Below, in pieces: positions 18,069 through 26,784 of a DNA stretch of 64,000 nucleotides. Numbering within the stretch: position 1 is the stretch's first letter; each line of letters begins with the position of its first letter. Below the pieces are notes generated by a model that was not told the DNA's origin, did no database searches, and was given only the letters and a program-made list of their open reading frames with translations. The stretch covers positions 310,001-374,000 of the forward strand of contig NZ_JANFDA010000002.1 in the NCBI RefSeq assembly GCF_040493455.1. Direction: 5' to 3'. Source of the stretch: Microcosmobacter sp040493455. Its GTDB lineage: Bacteria; Bacteroidota; Bacteroidia; Flavobacteriales; Flavobacteriaceae. Position numbers and translations under genes: made by a program.

Positions 18069-18098
18069 TTGCTACGATTGAATTTGTTTTTATATTTG
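18069..18098 (+). promoter_or_regulatory. Promoter of the tRNA gene
   Basis: TTG at 18069-18071, a 19-bp spacer, then TATATTTG at 18091-18098. This matches the flavobacterial consensus and ends 11 bp before the tRNA. Confidence 0.78.
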
Positions 18099-18109
18099 CA
18101 GCCTCATTT

Positions 18110-18183
18110 GGCGTGGTAGCTCAGTTGGTTAGAGCGTCGGATTCATAACCCGGAGGTCGGGAGTTCAAATCTCCCCCACGCTA
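18110..18183 (+). tRNA. tRNA-Met (CAT anticodon)
   Basis: A 74-nt cloverleaf. The acceptor GGCGTGG pairs with CCACGCT (a G-U first pair), followed by the discriminator A; the D-arm is GCTC...GAGC, the anticodon loop TTCATAA, and the T-arm GGGAG-TTCAAAT-CTCCC. CCA is not fully encoded. It lacks the 1:72 mismatch of initiator tRNA, so it is elongator Met, or less likely Ile2 with lysidine at C34. The lower anticodon stem has an A-C mismatch next to the loop. It has its own promoter and terminator. Confidence 0.93.
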
Positions 18184-18184
18184 C

Positions 18185-18220
18185 AAAAAAAGACCGCTTA
18201 GAAATAAGCGGTCTTTTTTT
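18185..18220 (+). terminator. Terminator of the tRNA gene
   Basis: AAGACCGCTTA and its complement flank a GAAA loop, with seven Ts after the 3' arm. The A-run before the 5' arm also makes it work for the convergent minus-strand gene at 18237. Confidence 0.92.
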
Positions 18221-18236
18221 ATTGCTTTTATGACTT

Positions 18237-19352
18237 TTAGTTGACGACAACTACTTTTTGTGTTAGCTGTCTGCCATTGTCGAGTTCAATCTTAATAAAA
18301 TACAATCCTTCAGAAGCACTTTCGGCGTCCCAAACAAGTGATGTTGTAATCTCTCCTTGTTCGATAAGAGCTCCAAAAATATTGTATACTTTTTTAGATG
18401 CTCTGTTACTTTGAACATCTGATTTAATAATAAATTTATTTCCAACATTTGATTTTAAAAACACTGTATTCTCCTCAAATTCAAAATCGGGAACAGATAA
18501 ACTCAAATCTCTAATTCTTACGGCGTTTGGCAACAATAAATTGCCTGATCCTGAAGCTACAAAATCTTCAATAAAGACGCCACTACTGGTATATCTTTTT
18601 ACAGCACTTGTCCCACCATTTCCTATTAAAATATCACCATTGGGCATAAAATCTATTCCCTCAGATTGGTCTACTCCAGATATAAAAACTCCAAGATAAT
18701 TCCCATTGGCATCAAACCGTTTTACAGTATCTCCATCATAATCTAATACGATTAAATTGCCAGCATCGTCAAAAACAATATTTGTTGGACCTACCAGATT
18801 AGAGTTCACAAAATTCCCCATATCAGTTCCAGAACTATTATAGCGTCTAATATTATCAGTGCTGTATGAAGAAACATAGAGATTCCCTGCATTATCCCAA
18901 TCTAGTCCAATACTATTAGTTACACCAGTAGACGTAAATGCGCCAAGGAAAGTACCATCTAATTCATATCTCAATACTCTTCCATTTCCACTCCATTGCA
19001 GCACGTATAAAAGACCATCTGGACCAATTTTCATTCTGGTTGGACCGCCTATTCCCGATGCAAAATTACCAACAAAAGCACCTGTACTTGAATCGAACTT
19101 AGCTATGGTTCCTGAATTGAGATTGGATATTAATACTACATTTTGGTCTTCTAAAAACAAAATATCTTGAGGCCATGCTAAATTGGTATTGATGAAAACT
19201 TCTGGGTTATCACCATTTTCATCGAACTTTAAGATTTGCCATGGTGGAATGCTGAAATTACCGCCATCACTGACATAAATCTCAATATTCTGGCTAAGTG
19301 TACTACTTATACATGTAAAAAAAAGTAAGTAAAGGAGGGTAAAATTTTTCAT
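18237..19352 (-). CDS. Secreted NHL/SMP-30-like beta-propeller protein with T9SS type A sorting domain
   Basis: A 371-residue exported protein. Residues 1-20 form a signal peptide (ends near LSQN). The body has at least six repeats of the form G(x)LYVxxWxxGxVLRYxxxGTxxGxF, which suggests an NHL/Vgb-type beta-propeller. The last 80 residues, after a VPDFEF start, resemble the type IX secretion type A sorting domain, ending in SEGLYFIKIELDNGR-QLTQKVVV. Such proteins are carried through the outer membrane and often anchored to the surface. Ligand unknown. Confidence 0.86.
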   Translation of the reverse strand: MKNFTLLYLLFFTCISSTLSQNIEIYVSDGGNFSIPPWQILKFDENGDNPEVFINTNLAWPQDILFLEDQNVVLISNLNSGTIAKFDSSTGAFVGNFASGIGGPTRMKIGPDGLLYVLQWSGNGRVLRYELDGTFLGAFTSTGVTNSIGLDWDNAGNLYVSSYSTDNIRRYNSSGTDMGNFVNSNLVGPTNIVFDDAGNLIVLDYDGDTVKRFDANGNYLGVFISGVDQSEGIDFMPNGDILIGNGGTSAVKRYTSSGVFIEDFVASGSGNLLLPNAVRIRDLSLSVPDFEFEENTVFLKSNVGNKFIIKSDVQSNRASKKVYNIFGALIEQGEITTSLVWDAESASEGLYFIKIELDNGRQLTQKVVVVN

Positions 19353-19424
19353 AAGCGTGTTTATTATTTTGTTACACGCTAAAAATCGATAAGTGGACTC
19401 TATTGTGAGTGTATAATTATAAAA

Positions 19425-20555
19425 CTAGACGTTATTTAACTTTTGGTCTCTGTATTCTGATGGTGTACAATTATGTTTCATTTTAAAAACTTTATTGAAA
19501 GTAGCCTTATTATTAAAACCTACACCAAAGTAGATACTTTTGATACTAAGATCGGGATCACTTACCAATAGTTTTTCAGCAGCAATTAACCGAAACCCGT
19601 TTATGAATTGATTAAAATTTGTCTGTGATTTTTCGTTAATTATTTGAGAAAGGACATGCCTAGAAAGTCCAATTTCATCAGCTAATGTAACCAGCCTTAT
19701 ATCATTGCTCTTGTAAGACTCATTAACTGTGATGTGATCCAAGAGTTTTTCATAAAACTCTGTTTTAGTTGCTTCGGATAAGGCGTAATTGGAATTTGCT
19801 TTCAAAAATAAATTGGAAAACAATTGACCATTGAATATTTCTGGTTCTTTATATACAAAATAGCCAATTAAGTATATAGAAATAGACATGGATAAAGATA
19901 TCATGTAATCCCAGTTTTGATTAAAAAAGGCGAATCTATACAGCACAAAATAGCTGATGTATGAAAAAATAAATACTGAGAACGAAACTAATAACGCACG
20001 TGTCCATCGCCTATATATCTTAGCATATTGAGTATTGCCTTTATTCCCTTTATCGCGTTTTATAAAATCTAGCATCACGAAGAAATACGCCAAGAAAGAC
20101 ATAGAAGATATCCAAGAAGACCTAGACTTCCACAAAAAATATATCATCGTATCATCCCTAAAATCCTTGATGTTTACAAATGCATCAGAGGCAAAATGGT
20201 AATAGGCATTTATTGAGAATGAGATTAGTGCAGGAAGAAAATGATAAAAACTTATTTGTGTGGTCTTCGTTCTAAAATTTACCAAATAAGTATATAGTAA
20301 AGGACCAAACAGTAAATAAATACTATGATCGAAAAAATACAAGTAAGGATAAATATTCTGATAACCAGCCCATTGAAAAACATATTGGAATAATATAATT
20401 GAAAAGGCTAAAACAAGAAAAGCTATTGGGCGATTAAGTTCTCTACCCTTTTTATCTTTAAATAATATAAAGCTAAGAACAAACCCGCTAATACTAAATA
20501 AAAGGAAAACAGAAGTCCAAGTGGTAAAAGATGCTTTGTATATTTCTTGTTCCAT
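19425..20555 (-). CDS. AraC-family regulator with an N-terminal seven-helix membrane domain
   Basis: A 376-residue membrane-bound transcription factor. About seven hydrophobic helices occupy residues 15-240 (for example YLYFFDHSIYLLFGPLLYTY and ISLSMSISIYLIGYFVY). The C-terminus (about 280-376) is an AraC-type double helix-turn-helix: RLVTLADEIGLSRHVLSQIINE and SIKSIYFGVGFNNKATFNKVFK with CTPSEYRD at the end. The architecture is common in flavobacteria. The signal sensed is unknown. The divergent small ORF at 20712 and the peptidase on the same strand are its neighbours; no obvious target can be named. Confidence 0.88.
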   Translation of the reverse strand: MEQEIYKASFTTWTSVFLLFSISGFVLSFILFKDKKGRELNRPIAFLVLAFSIILFQYVFQWAGYQNIYPYLYFFDHSIYLLFGPLLYTYLVNFRTKTTQISFYHFLPALISFSINAYYHFASDAFVNIKDFRDDTMIYFLWKSRSSWISSMSFLAYFFVMLDFIKRDKGNKGNTQYAKIYRRWTRALLVSFSVFIFSYISYFVLYRFAFFNQNWDYMISLSMSISIYLIGYFVYKEPEIFNGQLFSNLFLKANSNYALSEATKTEFYEKLLDHITVNESYKSNDIRLVTLADEIGLSRHVLSQIINEKSQTNFNQFINGFRLIAAEKLLVSDPDLSIKSIYFGVGFNNKATFNKVFKMKHNCTPSEYRDQKLNNV

Positions 20556-20711
20556 TTTTTTTATAAAAGTATTAATTTATATTTTTTGCTTTTTAAACCT
20601 TAACAAAAAATATCGAGTTAAAATCTTCACTTCGTTATAGAAACAAATTTCTTCACTAGGGATTTTTATTTAATATGATTTACCATTAGATGACATTTCT
20701 ATAATACTTCG

Positions 20712-20822
20712 ATGTTATTATACATAAAACTATTAATCGTGTTAGTACTTATCATCCTTCTGTGCATTAATGGACTTCTATTGAAATTTAGTGTCAATAA
20801 AACCAAGGCAAAACAAAAATGA
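20712..20822 (+). CDS. Candidate 36-residue single-helix membrane protein
   Basis: An ATG at 20712 opens a 36-codon frame to TGA at 20822. The product starts MLLYIKLLIVLVLIILLC, a clear transmembrane helix, then turns polar and basic, ending in KTKAKQK, so the tail is likely cytoplasmic. It fills most of the 311-bp gap (20556-20866) between two minus-strand genes and its stop codon lies within a hairpin, which fits a real short transcript. No homologue is known to me, so this is a candidate only. Confidence 0.45.
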   Translation: MLLYIKLLIVLVLIILLCINGLLLKFSVNKTKAKQK

Positions 20823-20845
20823 CCATTCTTATAGAATGGCCATTT
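20817..20845. terminator. Bidirectional hairpin after the small ORF
   Basis: AAATG-A-CCATTCT and AGAATGG-C-CATTT form a 12-bp stem with one mismatch and a TAT loop. T-rich sequence follows on the plus strand and A-rich on the other side, so it may serve both the small ORF and the convergent peptidase gene. Confidence 0.6.
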
Positions 20846-20866
20846 CCTTTATGATATATTTATTTT

Positions 20867-22906
20867 TTAGTTTACCTCAGGTAAGAAGCTATAGTTCTTA
20901 CTGTAGTCTAACATTTGCTCTGGGAAGCCAGCTGGTTGCGTCACTTTTATTGCAGTAATTTCACCATTTTCATCCATTTCTGGAACTAAAACAGGATTTA
21001 CAAAACCGCTATATGGTGCAGAAGTAAACTGTTTGTTTCTTTCCAACACTTCAGCATGAATAGCTTGGTCAACTTTCACTCCATAACCTTCAACTAAAGC
21101 TTCACAAGCTTCGAAATCACCTTCAGACTTAATACGCTGTGTCTCTCTTAATAGCTCACCAAAAAGTTCATGTAATTTGTCATAGTCGTTAATATTGAAA
21201 TAGGTTTTCCCATCCTTTGTAACCTTTTCAATAACATTATCTGCCGCTCCTTTTTCAAATACCCAAGCAGACACCCATTGTCTGTTTCTCATATGAGCTT
21301 CTTCTACATCATCACCAAGATTTAAGCGAATTAGCTGAGTCATAAGACCGTTTCTAATGTAACCATCGTAAGCAGCCATACCAACTTCTTTCCAATCTTC
21401 AACTAAACCTAGTTCTTGTAGCTTAGAATCGTATAAATAGTAAAGTCCAACCAAGTCAGCACGTCCTTCTTCCAAAGTAGATGCATAGTTCTTTAAAGTT
21501 TCTTTGGTTTCTCCAACTCCTGGGTTTAATTGACCAGAAGCATGTCCAATAACCTCATGTAGTGCAGTATGTAACTTGTCAGCCAATTGCCCATGTTCTT
21601 TTTCTAAGTTGTACTCTTCATCATCGTGAACGAACTCTTTCAATCTTCCTGAGCTCCCAGAATTATTATAAGCCTGGATGATATTTCCTAATGATACAGA
21701 CTTACTACCAACTTCTTTTCTAATCCAGTTAGCATTTGGCAAATTAACACCAATTGGAGTACTAGGCGACGCGTCTCCTGCTTCTCCAGCAACAGTCACA
21801 ACCTTATAAGTAACACCAACGACATTTTTCTTTTTATGCTCGTCCATCAAAGGTGAGTTATCTTCAAACCATTGTGCATTATCCGATAACACCTTCATCT
21901 TTTGAGACATGTCAAAATCGTTGATTTCCACAATGTTTTCATAGGATCCTCTATATCCTAATGGATCGTTGTATACTTCAATAAAACTATTGATATAGTC
22001 TACATTACCATCTGTTGCTGCTGTCCACGCTACGTTATAGTCATCCCAAATTTGAAGATCTCCAGTCTTATAGTATTCAATAAGTAAACCTAGAGCATCT
22101 CCTTGAGCTTTGTTCTCCGCAACACCTTGAGCTTTCTCTAACCACTTTACAACTTCATCGATTGCTGATCCATATAATCCACCTGATTTGTATACACGTT
22201 CTTTTACAACACCATCTTCTTTAACCAATTGAGAATTTAACCCAAAAGACAATGGTCTATCTGGATTTGGAGATTGTTTTTTAGCATAAAAATCTTCAAC
22301 ATCCTTGTTTGTAACATTTGGTCCATAAAAGTTTACTGCTGAAAGTAATACATTATCTACACCTTTTGCCTGATTTACCTTTTTTGAATCCTCATCATTA
22401 AAAATTACACTAAATGCGTCTCCAGCTAATGTTGTATTAGTAGCTATCAATAATTCATTTAAATAATCTGAAGAAAAGTCTGGTTTAATCTTATCGTTAC
22501 TGTAATGATGGTGAATCCCATTGCTAAACCAAACACGCTTTAAATAGACCTCGAATGCTTTCCAATCATCAGTAGACTTATCGCCTTCATAGCTTGTATA
22601 AATCTTTTCTAGAGCATTTCTAATCTTAAGATTGTGTCTATAGTTTTGATCCCACATCATGTCTCTACCAGCCAAACCAGCTTGGGTAAGATAATACACT
22701 AGTTTTTGCTCTTTCAAAGTCAGTTTATCCCAACCATTTATTTGATATCGTAATATCTTTAAATCTGCAAACTGCTCAACATTGTAGTCAAATGCGCCAG
22801 CTTCTTTTTTTGTTTCCTCAGCAACTATTGGTTCATCTTTATCAGTCTTACAGGACCATAAAAAAGCCGCTAGTAGCGCAAGGCTCAACATAGTTTTTAA
22901 TTTCAT
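20867..22906 (-). CDS. Dipeptidyl-peptidase III-like metallopeptidase (M49), lipoprotein
   Basis: Zinc peptidase of 679 residues from the ATG at 22906; the open frame reaches a TTG at 22936 but MKLKTMLSLALLAAFLWSC is a lipoprotein signal with C19. The M49 signature HExxGH appears as HEVIGH (450-455 from this start) and the third ligand in EEGRAD (479-484). M49 enzymes remove dipeptides from N-termini. Database entries of this Bacteroidota form are often mislabelled dihydrofolate reductase. A periplasm-facing lipid anchor suggests a role in extracytoplasmic peptide use. Confidence 0.9.
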   Translation of the reverse strand: MKLKTMLSLALLAAFLWSCKTDKDEPIVAEETKKEAGAFDYNVEQFADLKILRYQINGWDKLTLKEQKLVYYLTQAGLAGRDMMWDQNYRHNLKIRNALEKIYTSYEGDKSTDDWKAFEVYLKRVWFSNGIHHHYSNDKIKPDFSSDYLNELLIATNTTLAGDAFSVIFNDEDSKKVNQAKGVDNVLLSAVNFYGPNVTNKDVEDFYAKKQSPNPDRPLSFGLNSQLVKEDGVVKERVYKSGGLYGSAIDEVVKWLEKAQGVAENKAQGDALGLLIEYYKTGDLQIWDDYNVAWTAATDGNVDYINSFIEVYNDPLGYRGSYENIVEINDFDMSQKMKVLSDNAQWFEDNSPLMDEHKKKNVVGVTYKVVTVAGEAGDASPSTPIGVNLPNANWIRKEVGSKSVSLGNIIQAYNNSGSSGRLKEFVHDDEEYNLEKEHGQLADKLHTALHEVIGHASGQLNPGVGETKETLKNYASTLEEGRADLVGLYYLYDSKLQELGLVEDWKEVGMAAYDGYIRNGLMTQLIRLNLGDDVEEAHMRNRQWVSAWVFEKGAADNVIEKVTKDGKTYFNINDYDKLHELFGELLRETQRIKSEGDFEACEALVEGYGVKVDQAIHAEVLERNKQFTSAPYSGFVNPVLVPEMDENGEITAIKVTQPAGFPEQMLDYSKNYSFLPEVN

Positions 22907-22969
22907 TTTGATATGATTTAATTGTAATGCACACAAATGTAATATTTAATAGCAATAGTTAAAAATGAT

Positions 22970-22977
22970 TATCTTTG
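22970..22977 (+). promoter_or_regulatory. -7 box upstream of the SRPBCC/GyrI gene
   Basis: TATCTTTG matches TAnnTTTG. It lies 23 bp before the ATG at 23001 and within the longest open frame, so translation most likely starts at 23001 and not at 22965. No clear -33 TTG is present. Confidence 0.55.
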
Positions 22978-23000
22978 GGTTAACACTTAACTTAAAACAA

Positions 23001-24044
23001 ATGAAAGCATTAAAGTACATTTTATTATTACTTCTTATCGTAGTCATTGCATTAGGTATTTACACTGCTGTGCAACCCAATGAATACGATGTAAAACGAA
23101 CACAACTTATTAAAGCACCAACTGATTTAGTTTTCAATAATGTAAATGATTTTAAAAATTGGGAATCTTGGGGACCTTGGTACGATGATGATCCAACGAT
23201 TGAAACTACATATCCTGAAAACACCTCTGGTGAAGGGGCATCTTATAGCTGGACAAGTAAAGATGGACCTGGTAATATGAAGACTGTAGGTGTTGAAAAA
23301 AATAAGATGATTGCACAAAAGCTACAATTTGCAGATTATGAGCCAACAGATACGTTTTGGCGTTTTGAAGAAACACCTGAAGGTACCAATGTAACTTGGC
23401 AAATGAAAGCTGATGAAGTTCCATTTATGTTTAAATTCTTTGGCGTACTAAGTGGCGGTATGGATAATATGCTTGGCCCTATGATGGAAAGAGGCTTAGT
23501 AAAAATGGATAGTGTTATGCAACTAGAAGTAAAAGCCTATGAAGAGAAAATGGCTAATGCTTTCAAAATTGGAGACATTAAAGAAATGGACATGCAAGAG
23601 CAAAAATTTATTGGTTACCCTCACAAAGCAAAAATGGATCATGAGGTGATGACCAATTTATTTATGGAATCCTTACCAAAAGCTGGTGCCTATGCTATGC
23701 AACATCTTGAATATGGAGAATTTACGCCTGCAGCGGTGTTTACTAATTGGGATGAAGAAAAAGGAGAAGTTGAGTTTATGATTGGACTTGTCCTTAATAA
23801 AGACCTTGCTCCTGATGGTGCCATGCAAAGCATGACTTTACCTGCTGGAAAAACTGTAATGGTCTCAAAATTTGGACAATATGGAACTGGTGATGAAAAG
23901 GCTCATATGGCTATTGATGCTTATTTAAAAGAGCATAATTTCACACAAAATGGTCCTGTTTGGGAAATGTATGTTAATGATCCTACCCAAGTAAAAGAAA
24001 TCGAAATACAAACAGACATCTATTATCCTGTAAAGGGTAACTAG
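23001..24044 (+). CDS. SRPBCC domain plus GyrI-like domain protein, membrane-anchored
   Basis: A 347-residue protein starting MKALKYILLLLLIVVIALG, a signal-anchor helix. Residues about 30-170 are an SRPBCC/polyketide-cyclase domain (RTQLIKAPTDLVFNNVNDFKNWESWGPW, positions 28-55), and about 190-345 are a GyrI-like effector-binding domain (the GEFTPAAVFTNWD and VSKFGQYG segments). This pairing is usual in Bacteroidota. The ligand is unknown; GyrI-like domains bind small hydrophobic or cationic compounds. The frame extends 12 codons upstream past a -7 box, so 23001 is preferred. Confidence 0.85.
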   Translation: MKALKYILLLLLIVVIALGIYTAVQPNEYDVKRTQLIKAPTDLVFNNVNDFKNWESWGPWYDDDPTIETTYPENTSGEGASYSWTSKDGPGNMKTVGVEKNKMIAQKLQFADYEPTDTFWRFEETPEGTNVTWQMKADEVPFMFKFFGVLSGGMDNMLGPMMERGLVKMDSVMQLEVKAYEEKMANAFKIGDIKEMDMQEQKFIGYPHKAKMDHEVMTNLFMESLPKAGAYAMQHLEYGEFTPAAVFTNWDEEKGEVEFMIGLVLNKDLAPDGAMQSMTLPAGKTVMVSKFGQYGTGDEKAHMAIDAYLKEHNFTQNGPVWEMYVNDPTQVKEIEIQTDIYYPVKGN

Positions 24045-24063
24045 ATTTTTTTAAAATCTATAG

Positions 24064-24099
24064 AGCCTGCTAGTCTATGACTAACAGGCTTCTTTTTTT
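24064..24099 (+). terminator. Terminator whose T-run touches the crcB start codon
   Basis: AGCCTG-C-TAGTC and GACTA-A-CAGGCT form a 12-bp stem with one mismatch (24064-24090), then TCTTTTTTT ends directly before the crcB ATG at 24100. Confidence 0.8.
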
Positions 24100-24465
24100 A
24101 TGAAACAATTAGCTTTAGTTTTTCTTGGTGGTGGTTTTGGAAGCGTTTTAAGATACGCCATAGGAAAATGGCTCAACAGTTCTGAAACGGGAATTCCTTA
24201 TGGTACGTTTGCCGCAAATATCCTTGGAAGTTTGCTTATTGGTATTATTCTGGGGTTCGCTGCCAAGAATGATAGCCTTACTCAAAATCAAACGCTTCTC
24301 TTAGCAACAGGATTTTGTGGAGGGTTCACGACGTTCTCAACCTTTGCTTACGAAAATCATGTATTCTTAAAATCTGGTGATTTTACCAGTTTCGCATTAT
24401 ATACTATTGGAAGTTTTATTATAGGCTTTTTGGCGGTGTTCTTAGGAATGCATTTGGTAAAATAG
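24100..24465 (+). CDS. crcB: Fluoride channel CrcB/FluC
   Basis: A 121-residue dimeric fluoride exporter with four membrane helices. Family signatures are GGGFGSVLRYAIGKW near the N-terminus, GTFAANILGSLLIG (with the conserved Asn), and the central GFCGGFTTFSTFAYE motif that lines the pore and sodium site. The start ATG lies immediately after the T-run of the upstream terminator, so there is no room for a normal leader. The mRNA either reads through the hairpin or is leaderless. I see no fluoride riboswitch. Confidence 0.93.
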   Translation: MKQLALVFLGGGFGSVLRYAIGKWLNSSETGIPYGTFAANILGSLLIGIILGFAAKNDSLTQNQTLLLATGFCGGFTTFSTFAYENHVFLKSGDFTSFALYTIGSFIIGFLAVFLGMHLVK

Positions 24466-24476
24466 GGTATTAAAAA

Positions 24477-24496
24477 AAGCGACTTTTCAGTCGCTT
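24477..24496. terminator. Bidirectional terminator between crcB and a convergent gene
   Basis: AAGCGACT and AGTCGCTT flank a TTTC loop. The T-run is strong on the minus strand (complement of 24472-24478) and weak on the plus strand (TTCTTAC). Confidence 0.75.
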
Positions 24497-24500
24497 CTTA

Positions 24501-24698
24501 CTATGCTTTTAAATAAATTAAACATTGATTTAATTCTGGGTTCTGTTGTATCATAGAGTTAATAAAAATCCTTAACTCTTCTATCTCATAAGGTAGTAAT
24601 CTCTTTACCGCCTTTTCAACTTCTTTACAGAACAAAGTAGCATCAAAACTTACTTTACGTAGTACAGTTTTGGTGTACTCGAACATTGCTCTCGCCAT
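24501..24698 (-). CDS. Small conserved flavobacterial protein, function unknown
   Basis: A 65-residue protein, helical throughout, beginning MARAMFEYTKTVLRKVSFD, with FCKEVEKAVKRLLPYEIEEL in the middle. It has no signal peptide or membrane helix. The N-terminal sequence is of a kind I recall from many flavobacterial genomes as an uncharacterised short protein. It ends at a bidirectional terminator and is followed upstream by a 148-bp A/T-rich gap, consistent with its own transcript. Confidence 0.7.
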   Translation of the reverse strand: MARAMFEYTKTVLRKVSFDATLFCKEVEKAVKRLLPYEIEELRIFINSMIQQNPELNQCLIYLKA

Positions 24699-24846
24699 AG
24701 TGATTTTAGATTTAGGTTTAGATTAGGTAGTTTTTTTCTATTGGCAATGGATTTAAAGAATTAACTCCTAAATATACTAAAAAATTGTCTGTTTAACGGA
24801 TTTAAACATAAGTTTAACAGATATTCAGAGCCAACTTCATAGAAAT

Positions 24847-25671
24847 CTAGAACCGATTATCACCATCTAACAAATCGCCTAAACCACCAAGAATACTGCC
24901 TTCTCCTTTACTATTTCCTCCGCGAGGAACAGACTTTAAAACGCGACCAGCCAAACGACTGAATGGTAAGGATTGTATATAGACTGTACCTGGTCCCGTA
25001 AGCTTAGCAAAGAATAATCCTTCTCCACCAAATATGGTATTCTTAAAACCTCCTACAAACTCAATATCGTAATCTACATCTTGGGTAAATCCAACAATAC
25101 AACCTGTATCTACACGAAGAACTTCACCTGGAGCTAGCTCACGTTTTGCCATGGTACCACAAGCATGAACGAACGCCATTCCATCACCTTCTAACTTTTG
25201 CATGATAAAGCCTTCACCTCCAAATAAACCTCTTCCTAGCTTCTTAGAAAATTCAATCCCTACACTAACGCCTTTCGCAGCACACAAAAATGCATCCTTC
25301 TGGCAAATGAATTTGCCTTCATATTCCAAAAGGTCTATAGCCGTTATCTTTCCTGGGTAAGGCGAAGCAAAAGATACATTGCGTTTCCCAGTAAGGTTAT
25401 TATAAAATGCTATCATAAATAAGCTCTCACCTGTAAGGATACGCTTCCCTGCGCCAAGTATTTTTCCTAAAAAGCCTTGATCTTTTTTAGAACCATCTCC
25501 AAAAATGGTTTCCATTTTAATGCCATCATCCATCATCATAAAACTTCCTGATTCTGCAATAACGCCTTCATCCGGATCGAGTTCTATTTCTACATATTGC
25601 ATTTCTTCGCCATAAATGCGATAATCTATTTCGTGAGCATTACGCTGAGAAAAATCTGGTAGTTGTTCCAT
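24847..25671 (-). CDS. TIGR00266/AIM24 family protein
   Basis: A 274-residue soluble beta-rich protein of the AIM24/TIGR00266 family. Typical are MQYVEIELDPDEGVIAESGSFMMMDDG near residues 25-51, GEGFIMQKLEGDGMAFVHACG, and the Gly-rich end with GGEGLFFAKLTGPGTVYIQSLPF. Yeast AIM24 is mitochondrial; the bacterial role is unknown. The last 25 residues are a Gly-rich tail. It sits 66 bp from a DUF4442 gene on the same strand and may be its co-transcribed partner. Confidence 0.88.
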   Translation of the reverse strand: MEQLPDFSQRNAHEIDYRIYGEEMQYVEIELDPDEGVIAESGSFMMMDDGIKMETIFGDGSKKDQGFLGKILGAGKRILTGESLFMIAFYNNLTGKRNVSFASPYPGKITAIDLLEYEGKFICQKDAFLCAAKGVSVGIEFSKKLGRGLFGGEGFIMQKLEGDGMAFVHACGTMAKRELAPGEVLRVDTGCIVGFTQDVDYDIEFVGGFKNTIFGGEGLFFAKLTGPGTVYIQSLPFSRLAGRVLKSVPRGGNSKGEGSILGGLGDLLDGDNRF

Positions 25672-25737
25672 TGTATGTTTCGTTTTTTTATTGATTCAAA
25701 GATTAGTTGAATCAAGTATGATTTTGTTACAAAGTTT

Positions 25738-26193
25738 TTATCCCTTTACTTTTAAAGTCCATTCAAAATTAAAATCAGAGACTTCCACCCCATCCTTATT
25801 GATTCCTTTAGCATTCAGCCACACGGTTTGTCCTTCATTGGTTTCAATAGCTTTTTGGAGTGCTTCATCTATTTTGTGTCCTTCAACGCATTCAAAATGA
25901 ATTCGACCAGTAGCCTTCTTAGTAAACGTTGCATTATTATTGGCAACCAACATAGATACTCTTTTCCCGCTCGATCTAATCTTGGACATCACTAAGGCAC
26001 CTGTTGTTAATTCTGCAGCCATACCTTGCACTGCCCAAAACATAGATTTAAAAGGATTTTGATTGATCCAACGATGCTTTACAGTGACTACACACGACGT
26101 ATCATTAATCGATTTAGCTCTTACTCCTGTAAAGTAAGCTGCTGGTAACTTGAACATTAAATAGGTATTGAGTTTACTAGGCGTGATGGTCAT
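25738..26193 (-). CDS. DUF4442 family protein (hotdog thioesterase-like)
   Basis: A 151-residue protein of the DUF4442 family, related to hotdog-fold acyl-CoA thioesterases. Recognisable parts are RAKSINDTSCVVTVKHRW (25-42), the helix NPFKSMFWAVQGMAAELTTG, which is the usual hotdog central helix with a Gln and a Glu (Q56, E61), and SMLVANNNATFTKKATG. Substrate not known. It lies upstream of the AIM24-like gene on the same strand. Confidence 0.82.
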   Translation of the reverse strand: MTITPSKLNTYLMFKLPAAYFTGVRAKSINDTSCVVTVKHRWINQNPFKSMFWAVQGMAAELTTGALVMSKIRSSGKRVSMLVANNNATFTKKATGRIHFECVEGHKIDEALQKAIETNEGQTVWLNAKGINKDGVEVSDFNFEWTLKVKG

Positions 26194-26276
26194 ATCTGAT
26201 AATTTTTCACCTTAAAAATAAACAAATAATGATGAATTCTAATTGTTAATATTATGTTAATTTTAGGTACTATGTT

Positions 26277-26308
26277 TTGCATAATACCTTTTTTTGGATA
26301 TATATTTG
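26277..26308 (+). promoter_or_regulatory. Promoter of the DUF4870 gene
   Basis: TTG at 26277-26279, a 21-bp spacer, then TATATTTG at 26301-26308, matching the flavobacterial consensus. The ATG follows 29 bp later. Confidence 0.75.
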
Positions 26309-26337
26309 CATAAGAAACTATTATATGTTTTAATATC

Positions 26338-26784
26338 ATGATCGACAATCATCAAAAAAACATTGCAACTTTTATCCATTTATCAACCTTTACGAGGTTC
26401 TTTATTCCTTTTGGAAACTTCCTAGGTCCATTAGTCCTGTGGATGTCTAATAAGGAGAAATCAGAATTTGTGGATAGACACGGAAAGCAGGCTATTAACT
26501 TTCAGATTAGTATTCTGCTATATGCCATTATTATAGGAACATTAACGATTCCGTTTTTTATTTTCAATGTATTTGATGGTATCGATTTTATAAACTTTAA
26601 TGGGTTTTATGATTTTCATATCAATATTGGTAAGCCTTCTCCTCTACTGTATATCACAGGTGGTCTCGGTATGTTGGCTTTTGTTGGTTTTCTTTTAGAG
26701 ATGGTATTCATCATAAAAGCTAGTCTAACAGCCAAAGAGGGTGAACCATACGATTACCCATTAACAATAAAGTTCATCAAATAA
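26338..26784 (+). CDS. DUF4870 family membrane protein
   Basis: A 148-residue protein with about three membrane segments (35-50, 60-80 and 105-130). FIPFGNFLGPLVLWMSNKEKSEFVDRHGKQAINFQ (positions 21-55) is the signature of DUF4870: a helix with Lys-Ser-Glu and then HGKQAINFQ. Function unknown. It has a clear promoter and is likely the first gene of the run ahead of the PadR-PspC cluster, though a gap with short repeats separates them. Confidence 0.85.
   Translation: MIDNHQKNIATFIHLSTFTRFFIPFGNFLGPLVLWMSNKEKSEFVDRHGKQAINFQISILLYAIIIGTLTIPFFIFNVFDGIDFINFNGFYDFHINIGKPSPLLYITGGLGMLAFVGFLLEMVFIIKASLTAKEGEPYDYPLTIKFIK

Noticed and set aside
24050..24100. Fluoride riboswitch ahead of crcB
   Set aside because: The sequence is a simple terminator hairpin. 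The conserved pseudoknot elements of the crcB motif are not there.
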